A stretch of 64,000 bases of DNA from Serpens sp035497915. Its GTDB lineage: Bacteria > Pseudomonadota > Gammaproteobacteria > Pseudomonadales > Pseudomonadaceae. Shown piece by piece: positions 42,043 through 51,195 of this stretch. How positions within the stretch are numbered: position 1 is the first letter of the stretch; the number at the start of each line of letters is the position of its first letter. A program made the position numbers and the translations under genes. Location of the stretch: positions 1 through 64,000 of the forward strand of contig NZ_DATJCS010000025.1 of assembly GCF_035497915.1 (NCBI RefSeq), in the 5' to 3' direction. Below the pieces are notes generated by a model that was given only the letters and a program-made list of their open reading frames with translations, had not been told where the DNA came from and did not search any database.

Positions 42043-43308
42043 ATGACCGAGTCCGTGCTCGACTACATGAACCGCCTGGGCCGCGCCGCGCGCGAGGCCT
42101 CGCGGATCACCGCGCGCGCCACCACCGCGCAGAAGAACAGCGCCCTGCTGGCCGCCGCCCGCGCCCTGGATGCGGCACGCGATGCGCTGCTGGCCGCCAA
42201 TGCCCAGGACCTGGCCGCCGGCCGCGAAAACGGCCTGGACGACGCGATGCTTGACCGCCTGGCGCTGACCCCGGCGCGCATCGACGAGATGATCGAAGGC
42301 CTGCGCCAGGTGGCGACCCTGCCGGATCCGATCGGCACCATCCGCGACATGCGCTACCTGCCTTCCGGCATCCAGGTCGGCAAGATGCGCGTGCCGCTCG
42401 GTGTGATCGGCATCATCTACGAGTCGCGGCCCAACGTGACCATCGACGCCGCCAGCCTGTGCCTGAAGTCCGGCAACGCCACCATCCTGCGTGGCGGTTC
42501 CGAGGCGATTCATTCCAACCGCGCCATCGCCGAATGCATCCAGCAGGGCCTGGCCGAGGCCGGCCTGCCGGCCGCCTGCGTGCAGGTGGTGGAAACCACT
42601 GACCGCGCCGCCGTGGGCGCGCTGATCAGCATGCCGGACTACGTGGACGTGATCGTCCCGCGCGGCGGCAAGGGGCTGATCGAGCGCATCAGTCGCGACG
42701 CCCGGGTGCCGGTGATCAAGCATCTGGACGGCGTCTGCCACGTTTACATCGACGTCGCCGCCGACCTCGACAAGGCCATCCGCGTGGCCGACAACGCCAA
42801 GACCCAGCGCTACGCGCCGTGCAACGCCATGGAAACCCTGCTGGTGCACGCCGGCATCGCCGAGCGCGTGCTGCCGCCGCTGGCTGCCATCTACCGCGCC
42901 AAGGGCGTGGAACTGCGTGGCTGCCCGGCGACCCGCGCGCTGCTCGGCGCCGATGTGCGCGAAGCGAGCGAGGACGACTGGTTCGCCGAATACAACGCGC
43001 CGATCCTGGCGATCCGCATCGTGGACTCGCTGGATGCCGCCATCGAGCACATCAACCACTACGGCTCGCAGCACACCGACGCGATCATCACCGAGAACTT
43101 CAGCGATGCGCGGCGCTTCCTCACCGAGGTGGATTCCAGCTCGGTGATGGTCAATGCCTCCACGCGCTTTGCCGACGGCTTCGAGTACGGGCTGGGCGCC
43201 GAGATCGGCATCTCCACCGACAAGCTGCACGCCCGCGGCCCGGTTGGCCTGGAAGGCCTGACCAGCGAGAAGTACGTGGTGTACGGCGACGGGCACGTGC
43301 GCGGCTGA
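42043..43308 (+). CDS. proA: Gamma-glutamyl phosphate reductase
   Basis: Second step of proline synthesis: NADPH-dependent reduction of glutamyl phosphate to glutamate semialdehyde. 421 residues, full length. The aldehyde-dehydrogenase-like fold shows RVPLGVIGIIYESRPNVTID, LKSGNATILRGGSEA, IVPRGGKGLI, VIKHLDGVCHVYID, and the active cysteine in RYAPCNAMETLLVH. ATG 42043 is used. Its stop and the nadD start share a base (TGATG). It heads the long plus-strand run that goes on through the elongation genes. Confidence 0.97.
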   Translation: MTESVLDYMNRLGRAAREASRITARATTAQKNSALLAAARALDAARDALLAANAQDLAAGRENGLDDAMLDRLALTPARIDEMIEGLRQVATLPDPIGTIRDMRYLPSGIQVGKMRVPLGVIGIIYESRPNVTIDAASLCLKSGNATILRGGSEAIHSNRAIAECIQQGLAEAGLPAACVQVVETTDRAAVGALISMPDYVDVIVPRGGKGLIERISRDARVPVIKHLDGVCHVYIDVAADLDKAIRVADNAKTQRYAPCNAMETLLVHAGIAERVLPPLAAIYRAKGVELRGCPATRALLGADVREASEDDWFAEYNAPILAIRIVDSLDAAIEHINHYGSQHTDAIITENFSDARRFLTEVDSSSVMVNASTRFADGFEYGLGAEIGISTDKLHARGPVGLEGLTSEKYVVYGDGHVRG

Positions 43309-43952
43309 TGGTGCGGCGCGTCGGCATTCTGGGCGGCACCTTCGATCCGGTGCACATCGGCCACCTGCGCGGCGCGCTGGAGGTCGCGGAGTTGTTCGCC
43401 CTCGATGAAGTGCGCCTGATCCCCAGCGCCCGGCCGCCGCACCGGGATGCTCCGCAGGTGTCCGCCGAGGACCGCCTGGCCATGGTGCGCCGTGCGGTGG
43501 AAGGCGTGCCGGGCCTGACCGTCGATGATCGCGAGCTGCGCCGCGAACGTCCCTCCTATACCATCGACACCCTGGAATCCCTGCGCAGCGAGCTGGCCGC
43601 CGACGACCAGCTGTTTCTGGTGCTGGGCTGGGACGCCTTCTGCGGCCTGCCGAGCTGGCACCGCTGGGAAGAACTGCTGCTGCATTGCCACCTGCTGGTG
43701 CTGCAGCGACCGGACGCCGACGTGGAAGCGCCGGATGCGTTGCGCAACCTGCTGGCCGCGCGCAGCGTGAGCGATCCGCAGGCACTCTGCGGGCCGGGCG
43801 GGCAGATTGCCTTCGTCTGGCAGACGCCGCTGGAAATTTCCGCGACCCAGTTGCGCGAACGGCTGGCGCAGGGTCGCTCGATCCGTTTTCTGGTGCCGGA
43901 CGCGGTGCTGGCCTACATCCAGGCGCACGGGCTGTACCCGGCGTCCCCGTGA
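43308..43952 (+). CDS. nadD: Nicotinate-mononucleotide adenylyltransferase
   Basis: Converts nicotinate mononucleotide and ATP to deamido-NAD in NAD synthesis; 214 residues. It shows the nucleotidyltransferase motif ILGGTFDPVHIGHLR, the RPPHRDAP loop, VDDRELRRERPSYTIDTL, and the late motif IRFLVPDAVLAYI, in which the usual SST signature reads ISATQLRERL. The start overlaps the proA stop and the gene is followed by rsfS with 24 bases between. Confidence 0.95.
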   Translation: MVRRVGILGGTFDPVHIGHLRGALEVAELFALDEVRLIPSARPPHRDAPQVSAEDRLAMVRRAVEGVPGLTVDDRELRRERPSYTIDTLESLRSELAADDQLFLVLGWDAFCGLPSWHRWEELLLHCHLLVLQRPDADVEAPDALRNLLAARSVSDPQALCGPGGQIAFVWQTPLEISATQLRERLAQGRSIRFLVPDAVLAYIQAHGLYPASP

Positions 43953-43976
43953 ACCCTTTTTCATACGAGTATTGAT

Positions 43977-44342
43977 ATGCAGAACGAACAACTGGTCCAG
44001 ATCGCGGTCGACGCGCTGGAAGACATGAAGGCCCAGAACATCACCGTCATCGATGTGCGCGGCAAGACCAGCGTCACCGATTTCATGGTGATCGCCAGCG
44101 GTACCTCCAACCGGCAGGTCAAGTCGATGGCCGACAACGTCATCGAGAAGGTCAAGGCGCAGGGCAAGCGCCCGCTGGGCTGCGAAGGCATGGAAGGCGG
44201 CGAGTGGGTGCTGATCGACCTGGGTGACGTGGTGGTGCACACCATGCAGACCGCCACCCGCGAGTTCTATGACCTGGAGCGCCTGTGGCGTGGCGCCGAG
44301 CAGAGCCGCGCCAGCCATGGCGGCGAGCAAGAGCAAGAGTAA
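43977..44342 (+). CDS. rsfS: Ribosomal silencing factor RsfS
   Basis: Binds ribosomal protein L14 and keeps the two ribosomal subunits apart when growth stops. 121 residues with the family motifs IDVRGKTSVTDFMVIASGTS and GEWVLIDLGDVVVHTM, and a C-terminal YDLERLW stretch. It is in the conserved nadD-rsfS-rlmH series; the rlmH start is three bases past its stop. Confidence 0.96.
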   Translation: MQNEQLVQIAVDALEDMKAQNITVIDVRGKTSVTDFMVIASGTSNRQVKSMADNVIEKVKAQGKRPLGCEGMEGGEWVLIDLGDVVVHTMQTATREFYDLERLWRGAEQSRASHGGEQEQE

Positions 44343-44345
44343 GCC

Positions 44346-44813
44346 GTGAAGCTGCGCCTGATCGCCGTCGGCTCGCGCATGCCGCGCTGGGTCGAGGAGG
44401 GCTGGCAGGAGTACGTCAAGCGCCTGCCCGCCGAGCTGAGCCTGGAACTGGTGGAGGTTCCCCTGCACACGCGCGGCAAGAACGCCGACGTGGCGCGGCT
44501 GATCCGCCAGGAAGGCGAGGCCATGCTGGCCAAGGTGCAGCCGGGCGAGCGCATCCTCACCCTGGAGGTGCAGGGCAAGGCCTGGAGCACCGAGCAACTG
44601 GCCAGTGAACTGGATCGCTGGCGTCTGGAGGCGCGGACTGTCAATCTGATGGTCGGCGGTCCGGAAGGCCTGGCGCCCGAGGTCTGCGCCCGCAGCGAGC
44701 AGCGCTGGTCCCTGTCGCCGCTGACCTTGCCGCACCCGCTGGTGCGCATCCTGGTCGGCGAACAGATCTATCGCGCCTGGACCCTGCTCAGCGGACACCC
44801 CTATCACAAGTAG
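44346..44813 (+). CDS. rlmH: 23S rRNA pseudouridine-1915 N3-methyltransferase
   Basis: SPOUT methyltransferase that acts on assembled 70S ribosomes at position 1915 of 23S rRNA. 155 residues, full length. Conserved segments are LRLIAVGSRMPRWVEEGW at the start, LDRWRLEARTVNLMVGGPEGL, and the C-terminal LPHPLVRILVGEQIYRAW and GHPYHK. The next gene, mrdA, starts 12 bases downstream. Confidence 0.97.
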   Translation: MKLRLIAVGSRMPRWVEEGWQEYVKRLPAELSLELVEVPLHTRGKNADVARLIRQEGEAMLAKVQPGERILTLEVQGKAWSTEQLASELDRWRLEARTVNLMVGGPEGLAPEVCARSEQRWSLSPLTLPHPLVRILVGEQIYRAWTLLSGHPYHK

Positions 44814-44825
44814 CGTGTAGTACCG

Positions 44826-46724
44826 ATGCCGGATTCGCTCTTCATGCAGGACCACGAACGCGACGCCCGCCTGGTGCGGCGGCGCATGCTCGTGGGCGCG
44901 CTGGCGGTCGGGTTGCTCACGCTGATGCTGATCGGGCGCATGTACTACCTGCAGGTGGTCCAGTACGAACACCATTCCACGCTGTCGGAAAGCAACCGCG
45001 TGCACGTGCAGCCGATCCCGCCCAACCGGGGGCTGATCTATGACCGCAACGGCGTGATCCTCGCCGAGAACCGACCGAGCTTCAGTCTGACCGTGACCCG
45101 CGAGCGGGCCAAGGACTGGCAGGCCGAGCTGGATCGAGTGGTGGAGATTCTCGGCCTGGGCGAGAGCGAGCGGGCACTCTTCGAGAAACGCGTGCGTCAG
45201 GGGCGGCGGCCGTTCGAGCCGGTGCCGATCATGTTCGAGCTGTCCGAAGAGCAGATCGCGCGCATCGCGGTGAACCAGTTCCAGCTGCCGGGCGTGGAGG
45301 TGACCGCCCAACTGGTGCGCCACTACCCGCAACAGGAACACTTTGTCCACTCGGTGGGCTACGTCGGGCGCATCAACGAGCAGGAGCTCAAGCGCCTGGA
45401 CCCGATCAACTACAGTGGCACCCACCACACGGGCAAGACCGGCCTGGAGCGCTTCTACGAGGATGAGCTGCACGGCACGGTCGGCTACGAGGAAGTCGAG
45501 ACCAATGCCCGGGGGCGGGTGCTGCGGGTACTCAAACGCACGCCGCCGGTGCCCGGCAAGGATCTGGTGCTGACCCTCGACAGCCGCCTGCAGGCCGCCG
45601 CCGAGGCCGCCCTGGGCGGCCGGCGCGGCGCGGTGGTGGCCATCGAACCGGCCAGTGGCGAGGTGCTGGCGGTGGTCAGCCAACCGAGCTTCGACCCCAA
45701 CCTGTTCGTCACCGGCATCAGTTTCCGCAAGTACGCCGAGCTCAGCGAGTCCATCGACCGGCCGCTGTACAACCGGGTGATGCGCGGCCTCTATCCGCCG
45801 GGTTCGACCATCAAGCCGATGGTGATCGTGGCCGGCCTGGACACCAATGCCATCACTCCGCAGACCAAGGTATTCGACCCCGGTTACTACCAGTTGCCCA
45901 ACGTGTCGCACAAATACCGCAACTGGAACCGCTACGGCGACGGCTGGGTGGATCTGGAGCTGGCCATCGCCCGCTCCAACGACACCTATTTCTACGACCT
46001 GGCCCACAAGCTGGGCATCGATCAGCTGCACGATTACATGACCCGTTTCGGTTTCGGCACCCGGGTCGCCCTGGACATCTTCGAGGAAACCGCCGGCCTG
46101 ATGCCGTCGCGTGATTGGAAACAGCGTCGCTACCGGCAGGTATGGTATCCGGGCGAAACGCTGATTCTCGGCATCGGCCAGGGCTACATGCAGGCCACGC
46201 CGCTGCAGCTGGCCCAGGCCACTGCGCTGATGGCCACGCGCGGCAAGTGGATCCGCCCGCGCCTGGCCAAGACCGTCGGTGGCGTGCCGCCGGTGGATGG
46301 CAATCCGGTGCCCGACATCGAGTTGCGCGATCCGCGCTACTGGGATTACGCCCGCCAGGGCATGGAGTCGGTGGTGCATGGCGCGCGCGGAACGGCGCGG
46401 CGCATCGGCCTGGACTCCCCGTATCGCATTGCCGGCAAGAGTGGCACCGCCCAGGTGGTGGCCATCAAGCAGGGCGAGAAGTACGACAGCGAGAAGCTGG
46501 AGGAGCGGCATCGCGACCACGCGCTGTTCATCGCCTACGCGCCGGCGGACGACCCGAGGATCGCCGTGGCGGTGATGGTGGAGAATGGTGAATCGGGCAG
46601 CGGCGTGGCCGGTCCGGTGGCCCGTCAGGTGATGGATGCCTGGCTGCTGGATGATCAGGGCCAGCTCAAGCCTTCGTTCGCTCCGCCGCAAGCCCCGAAG
46701 GTGGTGAACAACCGTGGCAACTGA
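44826..46724 (+). CDS. mrdA: Penicillin-binding protein 2
   Basis: Transpeptidase of the elongasome, acting with RodA to build side-wall peptidoglycan; a class B penicillin-binding protein of 632 residues. One N-terminal membrane helix (about 20-40) is followed by a dimer/pedestal domain (about 60-250) and the transpeptidase with SxxK Ser327 in PPGSTIKPM, SND in ARSNDTYF, and KSGTAQ at 538-543. All active-site motifs are intact. Its 3' end overlaps rodA by 11 bases. The symbol pbpA is also used in Pseudomonas. Confidence 0.96.
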   Translation: MPDSLFMQDHERDARLVRRRMLVGALAVGLLTLMLIGRMYYLQVVQYEHHSTLSESNRVHVQPIPPNRGLIYDRNGVILAENRPSFSLTVTRERAKDWQAELDRVVEILGLGESERALFEKRVRQGRRPFEPVPIMFELSEEQIARIAVNQFQLPGVEVTAQLVRHYPQQEHFVHSVGYVGRINEQELKRLDPINYSGTHHTGKTGLERFYEDELHGTVGYEEVETNARGRVLRVLKRTPPVPGKDLVLTLDSRLQAAAEAALGGRRGAVVAIEPASGEVLAVVSQPSFDPNLFVTGISFRKYAELSESIDRPLYNRVMRGLYPPGSTIKPMVIVAGLDTNAITPQTKVFDPGYYQLPNVSHKYRNWNRYGDGWVDLELAIARSNDTYFYDLAHKLGIDQLHDYMTRFGFGTRVALDIFEETAGLMPSRDWKQRRYRQVWYPGETLILGIGQGYMQATPLQLAQATALMATRGKWIRPRLAKTVGGVPPVDGNPVPDIELRDPRYWDYARQGMESVVHGARGTARRIGLDSPYRIAGKSGTAQVVAIKQGEKYDSEKLEERHRDHALFIAYAPADDPRIAVAVMVENGESGSGVAGPVARQVMDAWLLDDQGQLKPSFAPPQAPKVVNNRGN

Positions 46725-47853
46725 ATTCAATCGCTCCCTCTCCGATTACGATCCGCTGAGCCGCCGCGCCAGCCTGCTGCAGCGCCTGCACATCGACGGC
46801 CTGCTGCTGCTGCTGTTGCTGACGCTGGCGGCGGCGAGCCTGTTCATCCTCTATTCGGCCAGCGGCAAGAACGTCGACATGGTGATGAAGCAGGCCACCT
46901 CGTTCGGTATCGGCTTGCTGGCCATGCTGCTGATCGCCCAGCTCGATCCGCGCTTCATGGCCCGCTGGATTCCCTTCGGCTACGGGTTCGGGCTGCTGCT
47001 GCTGCTCTGGGTGGAACTGTTCGGCTACACCGCCATGGGCGCCACGCGCTGGATCAACATTCCGGGGGTGATTCGCTTCCAGCCGGCGGAGCTGATGAAG
47101 ATTCTCATGCCGGCGACCGTCGCCTGGTACCTGGCCCGCTACAACCTGCCGCCGAGCCTGAAACATACCGCCTGGGCACTGGTGCTGATCGGTATGCCCT
47201 TCATACTTATCCTCAAGCAGCCGGACCTGGGCACCTCGCTGCTGATCCTCGCCTCCGGCGCCTTCGTGATGTTCGTCGCCGGTCTGCGCTGGCGCTGGGT
47301 GCTCGGTGCCAGCGCCGCCGCGGTGCCGGTGGCGGTGTTCATGTGGCTGTTCGTGATGCACCAGTATCAGAAGCAGCGCGTGCTGACCTTCCTCGATCCG
47401 GAAAGCGATCCGCTGGGAACCGGCTGGAACATCATCCAGTCCAAGGCGGCGATCGGCTCGGGCGGCGTGTTCGGCAAGGGTTGGTTGCAGGGCACCCAGT
47501 CGCACCTCGACTTTTTGCCGGAAAGCCATACCGACTTTATCATTGCCGTGCTTGGCGAAGAGTTCGGTCTGGTCGGCATCTGCCTGCTGCTGCTGCTCTA
47601 TCTGCTGGTGCTGGCTCGTGGCATGGTCATCACCGTGCAGGCGCAGAGCCTGTTCGGCAAGCTGTGGGCCGGCGGTCTGACGCTGACCTTCTTCGTCTAC
47701 GTGTTCGTCAACATCGGCATGGTCAGCGGTCTGTTGCCGGTGGTGGGGGTGCCGCTGCCTTTCATCAGCTACGGTGGTACGTCACTGGTCACCCTGCTGT
47801 CCGGATTTGGGGTTCTCATGGCGATCCACACCCATCGCAAGTGGATTGCGTAA
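46714..47853 (+). CDS. rodA: Peptidoglycan glycosyltransferase RodA
   Basis: SEDS-family polymerase that makes glycan strands from lipid II with PBP2 during elongation. 379 residues and about ten helices. Seen are GATRWINIPGVIRFQPAELMK with the usual WI(N/R)...FQPAE region, LKQPDLGTSLLILASG with the catalytic aspartate region, and the C-terminal VVGVPLPFISYGGTSL. The start codon is GTG at 46714 inside the end of mrdA, so translation is probably coupled. The stop shares its last base with an in-frame ATG of the next gene. Confidence 0.96.
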   Translation: MATEFNRSLSDYDPLSRRASLLQRLHIDGLLLLLLLTLAAASLFILYSASGKNVDMVMKQATSFGIGLLAMLLIAQLDPRFMARWIPFGYGFGLLLLLWVELFGYTAMGATRWINIPGVIRFQPAELMKILMPATVAWYLARYNLPPSLKHTAWALVLIGMPFILILKQPDLGTSLLILASGAFVMFVAGLRWRWVLGASAAAVPVAVFMWLFVMHQYQKQRVLTFLDPESDPLGTGWNIIQSKAAIGSGGVFGKGWLQGTQSHLDFLPESHTDFIIAVLGEEFGLVGICLLLLLYLLVLARGMVITVQAQSLFGKLWAGGLTLTFFVYVFVNIGMVSGLLPVVGVPLPFISYGGTSLVTLLSGFGVLMAIHTHRKWIA

Positions 47854-47867
47854 TGTTCAGGGCCGCT

Positions 47868-48875
47868 ATGCGCAAAACTGTCCAACGAATCATCCATGGC
47901 CTGCTGGGCCTGTGCGCCACGGGCTGTGTGTCCGTGAGCGGTGCCGCCGGCGGCGATTACCAGGATGCGCCGCAGGTGCGCCAGCTGATCGAGGAGATGA
48001 CCCTCAGTCATGGCTTCGCCGCCGAGCAGCTGGAAGCGCTGTTCACCGAGGCCGAGCGCAAGCCGGTGATTCTCGAAGCCATCTCCCGGCCCGCCGAACG
48101 GGTCAAGCCGTGGAGCGAGTACCGGCCGATCTTCCTCACCGAGGCGCGCATCGCCCGTGGCGTGGACTTCTGGCGCGAGCACGAGGCGGCGCTGAGCCGC
48201 GCCGAGCGCGACTATGGCGTGCCGGCCGAAGTGATCGTCGCCATCATCGGCGTGGAAACCTTCTACGGTCGCAACACCGGCAGCTATCGGGTGCTGGATG
48301 CGCTGTCCACCCTGTGCTTCGACTACCCGCCGCGCGCGCCATTCTTCTGCCAGCAACTGCGCGAATTCCTGCTGCTGTCCCGCGAGGAACAGGTCGATCC
48401 GCTGCGCCTGAAGGGCTCCTACGCCGGGGCCATGGGGCTGCCGCAGTTCATGCCGGGCAGTTTCCGCGCCTATGCCGTGGATTTCGACGGCGATGGCCGC
48501 ATCGACATCTGGAACAACCCGGTGGACGCGATCGGCAGCGTGGCCAGTTATTTCAAGCGCCACGGCTGGGTCAGCGGGGCCGGCGTGGTCAGCCGCGCCC
48601 GGGTCGAGGGCGAGCGGGTCGAGGAGGGCATCAGTCCCGGCCTCGAAGCGCAGCTGAGCGTGGCCGAACTGCGTGCGCTGGGTTGGCATGCCGAGCCGGC
48701 GGTCGACGACGCGCTGCCGGCGACCGCCATCCGCTTCGACGGCGAGGCAGGCGCGGAATACTGGCTGGGCCTGCCGAACTTCTATGTGATCACCCGCTAC
48801 AACCGCAGCGCCATGTATGCGATGGCCGTGCATCAGCTGGGTGAGGCGCTGGCGCAGGCGCGGGGGGTACGTTGA
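47868..48875 (+). CDS. sltB1: Membrane-bound lytic transglycosylase B (SltB1-type)
   Basis: Cleaves peptidoglycan glycan strands to 1,6-anhydro products in the periplasm. About 335 residues of the MltB (family 3) type. An N-terminal hydrophobic segment ends in a probable lipobox (ATGC), so it is likely a lipoprotein. The catalytic glutamate is in IIGVETFYGR; family motifs SYAGAMGLPQFMPGSFR and FDGDGRIDIWNNP are present, and a C-terminal segment with FYVITRYNRS. ATG 47868 has CAGGG upstream; ATG 47853, overlapping the rodA stop, is an alternative. Symbol by position between rodA and rlpA as in P. aeruginosa. Confidence 0.93.
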   Translation: MRKTVQRIIHGLLGLCATGCVSVSGAAGGDYQDAPQVRQLIEEMTLSHGFAAEQLEALFTEAERKPVILEAISRPAERVKPWSEYRPIFLTEARIARGVDFWREHEAALSRAERDYGVPAEVIVAIIGVETFYGRNTGSYRVLDALSTLCFDYPPRAPFFCQQLREFLLLSREEQVDPLRLKGSYAGAMGLPQFMPGSFRAYAVDFDGDGRIDIWNNPVDAIGSVASYFKRHGWVSGAGVVSRARVEGERVEEGISPGLEAQLSVAELRALGWHAEPAVDDALPATAIRFDGEAGAEYWLGLPNFYVITRYNRSAMYAMAVHQLGEALAQARGVR

Positions 48876-49825
48876 TGCGATTGCTGCACCTGACGCTGTT
48901 GGCCGGCCTGCTGCTGGCGGGTTGTTCGGGTCCGCCGAGCGGGACGCCGTCCGGTGGCGCCACGGACTATACGCGTCCGCACAAGGACGGCGCGCCCTGG
49001 TGGGACGTGGATGTTTCCAAGGTTCCCGACGCCGTGCCGATGCCCCATTACGGGCGCGTCAAGGCGAATCCCTACACGGTGCTGGGCAAAAGCTATTACC
49101 CGATGAGCGACGCCCGCACCTACCGCGAGACCGGCACGGCGTCCTGGTATGGCACCAAGTTCCACGATCAGCTCACCGCCAACGGCGAGCGCTACGATCT
49201 GTACGGCATGACCGCCGCCCACAAGACCCTGCCGCTGCCCAGCTATGTGCGCGTCACCAACCTGGACAACGGCCGAAAGGTGGTGCTGCGCGTCAATGAC
49301 CGTGGCCCCTTCTATTCCGACCGCATCATCGACCTGTCCTTCGCGGCGGCCAAAAAGCTCGGCTTCGCCGAGAGCGGCACGGCGCGGGTACATGTGGAAG
49401 GCATCGACCCCTACCAGTGGTGGGCCGAGCGCGGCCAGCCGGTTCCTCGTGCGGCGGCCCAGCCGGCGGCGGGATCGTACGCTTCGGGCGCGCCGGGTCA
49501 GGTCGAACAGTACGTGCCGCCGCCCGCCCAGCATGCCGCCGCAGTTCTGCCGGTGCAGGTGGGCACGCCCGCCTCGGCCGTTCCCGACAGGGGCTTCTAC
49601 CTGCAGGTCGGTGCCTTCGCCAATCCCGACGCCGCCGAACTGCTGCGGGCGCAGCTGAGCGAAACGGTAGCGGTTCCGGTTTTCATCAGTTCCGTGGTCC
49701 ATAATCGCCAAGTGCTGCATCGCGTGCGGTTGGGACCCATCGGCAGCTCCGGCGAGGCGCAGCGCCTGCAGCAGAGCGTGCGCCTGGCCAATCTGGGCGC
49801 TCCCCAGCTGGTGCGCCCCGACTGA
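48875..49825 (+). CDS. rlpA: Septal-ring lytic transglycosylase RlpA
   Basis: Outer membrane lipoprotein that in P. aeruginosa cleaves peptidoglycan lacking stem peptides and helps daughter cells separate. 316 residues: lipobox LLLAGC (lipid cysteine 17), a double-psi beta-barrel domain (about 85-175) with GTASWYGTKFHDQLTANGE and VVLRVNDRGPF, a proline/alanine-rich linker, and a C-terminal SPOR domain (about 240-310) starting GFYLQVGAF that binds denuded glycans. The catalytic glutamate and histidine regions are present. ATG 48875 shares a base with the sltB1 stop. Confidence 0.95.
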   Translation: MRLLHLTLLAGLLLAGCSGPPSGTPSGGATDYTRPHKDGAPWWDVDVSKVPDAVPMPHYGRVKANPYTVLGKSYYPMSDARTYRETGTASWYGTKFHDQLTANGERYDLYGMTAAHKTLPLPSYVRVTNLDNGRKVVLRVNDRGPFYSDRIIDLSFAAAKKLGFAESGTARVHVEGIDPYQWWAERGQPVPRAAAQPAAGSYASGAPGQVEQYVPPPAQHAAAVLPVQVGTPASAVPDRGFYLQVGAFANPDAAELLRAQLSETVAVPVFISSVVHNRQVLHRVRLGPIGSSGEAQRLQQSVRLANLGAPQLVRPD

Positions 49826-49834
49826 GCGGGGCGT
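49815..49834 (+). terminator. Weak stem-loop at the end of rlpA
   Basis: CGCCCCG-ACTGAG-CGGGGCG spans the rlpA stop codon. No T run follows, so it may be a processing or mRNA-protecting fold rather than a terminator. Confidence 0.35.
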
Positions 49835-49952
49835 TGCCGGTTCTGTGACGAAACACGTGGTTACTTCCACGTCGTGAACTAACGTTCTTTTCACCGGTCT
49901 GATGGGGCTTTGGCCTCATGGCTTCGTTTTGACTTTTTTTGCAGGGAGAAGG

Positions 49953-51113
49953 ATGAACATCTTCAGTTTTGCCCCCCGTGTACTGGCGTCCTTCCTGGCG
50001 TTCGGTGTTTCCATGAGCTGGGCCGCCGAGCCGATCATTCCCGCCGCGCCGCAACTGGCGGCCAAGTCCTACGTGCTGATGGACGCCGCCAGCGGCCAGA
50101 TCCTGGTCGAGCAAAACGCCGACGAGCGCCTGCCGCCGGCCAGCCTCACCAAGCTGATGACCGCCTACATCGCCACCTTGGAAATCAATCGCGGGCAGAT
50201 CCGCGAGGAGGATCTGGTCCGGGTCAGCGAAAAGGCCTGGCGCACCGGCGGTTCGCGCATGTTCATCCAGGTCGGCAGTGAGGTGTCGGTCAACGACCTG
50301 CTGCACGGGGTGATCATCCAGTCCGGCAATGACGCCAGCGTGGCGCTGGCCGAACACATCGCCGGTAGCGAGGAGGCCTTCGCCGACCTGATGAACCAGC
50401 AGGCCGATCGCCTCGGGCTGGACAACACCCAGTTCCGCAACGCCACCGGGCTGCCGCACCCGGAGCATTACTCCTCTGCGCATGACATGGCCAAGCTGGC
50501 GCGCGCGATCATCTACGACGATCCCCAGCATTACGCCCTCTACAAGCAGAAGGAATTCTTCTGGAACAACATCCGCCAGCCCAACCGCAACCTTCTGCTG
50601 TGGCGCGATTCGACGGTGGATGGGCTGAAGACCGGGCACACCGACGAGGCGGGTTACTGCCTGGTGGCATCCGCCGAGCGCGATGGCCAGCGGCTGATCA
50701 CCGCGGTATTCGGCACCAGCGGCGAGGAGGCGCGCTCGGCCGAGACGCAGAAGCTGCTCACCTACGGGTTCCGCTTCTTCGAAACCCGCACCTTCTACGA
50801 GAAGGGCCAGGCCCTCACCCGGGCCCGGGTCTGGAAGGGCGCGGAGGACGAGATCCAGGCCGGCCTGCGCGAGAACCTTACCCTGACCGTGCCGCGCGGC
50901 CGCAGCCAGCAGCTGCAGGCAACGCTGCAGCTGGACCGCCAACTGATGGCTCCGATCGAGCAGGGCGCAGTGATCGGCAAGGTAGAGGTGCGCGATGGCG
51001 ACCAGCTGATCCACAGCGCGGACCTGATCGCCCTGGAAGGGGTGGAGCAGGGTGGCTTTTTCGCCCGCCTCTGGGATAGTATCCGACTGTTTTTCTACGG
51101 CTTGTTCAACTGA
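49953..51113 (+). CDS. dacC: D-alanyl-D-alanine carboxypeptidase (PBP5/6 type)
   Basis: Removes the terminal D-alanine from peptidoglycan stem peptides in the periplasm; a class C penicillin-binding protein of 386 residues. Signal peptide 1-25 (cut near WAAE), SxxK with Ser64 in ASLTKLM, SGN in IIQSGNDAS, KTG in DGLKTGHTDEAGY, a C-terminal beta domain (about 285-360), and an amphipathic anchor at the end, ARLWDSIRLFFYGLF. ATG 49953 follows GGGAGAAGG; 17 more open codons upstream do not make a signal peptide. A perfect hairpin, ACGTGG/CCACGT at 49856-49873, lies in the leader region. Confidence 0.95.
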   Translation: MNIFSFAPRVLASFLAFGVSMSWAAEPIIPAAPQLAAKSYVLMDAASGQILVEQNADERLPPASLTKLMTAYIATLEINRGQIREEDLVRVSEKAWRTGGSRMFIQVGSEVSVNDLLHGVIIQSGNDASVALAEHIAGSEEAFADLMNQQADRLGLDNTQFRNATGLPHPEHYSSAHDMAKLARAIIYDDPQHYALYKQKEFFWNNIRQPNRNLLLWRDSTVDGLKTGHTDEAGYCLVASAERDGQRLITAVFGTSGEEARSAETQKLLTYGFRFFETRTFYEKGQALTRARVWKGAEDEIQAGLRENLTLTVPRGRSQQLQATLQLDRQLMAPIEQGAVIGKVEVRDGDQLIHSADLIALEGVEQGGFFARLWDSIRLFFYGLFN

Positions 51114-51125
51114 CCGGTCGTAGCG

Positions 51126-51155
51126 ACGACAGCCCGCCCACCGGCGGGCTGTCGT
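51126..51155 (+). terminator. Probable terminator after dacC
   Basis: A 13-base perfect stem (CGACAGCCCGCC with GGCGGGCTGTCG at its core) and a 4-base loop, 12 bases past the dacC stop. The T run is poor (GCTTG), so it may be leaky. Confidence 0.65.
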
Positions 51156-51195
51156 GCTTGTGGATCACGAGTCCATTCTTGGGGAAGTTGTAGTT

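Noticed and set aside
43059..46730. Open frame of over 1200 codons on the minus strand
   Set aside because: It runs across the complement of nadD, rsfS, rlmH and mrdA, all with intact motifs, so it is not a gene.
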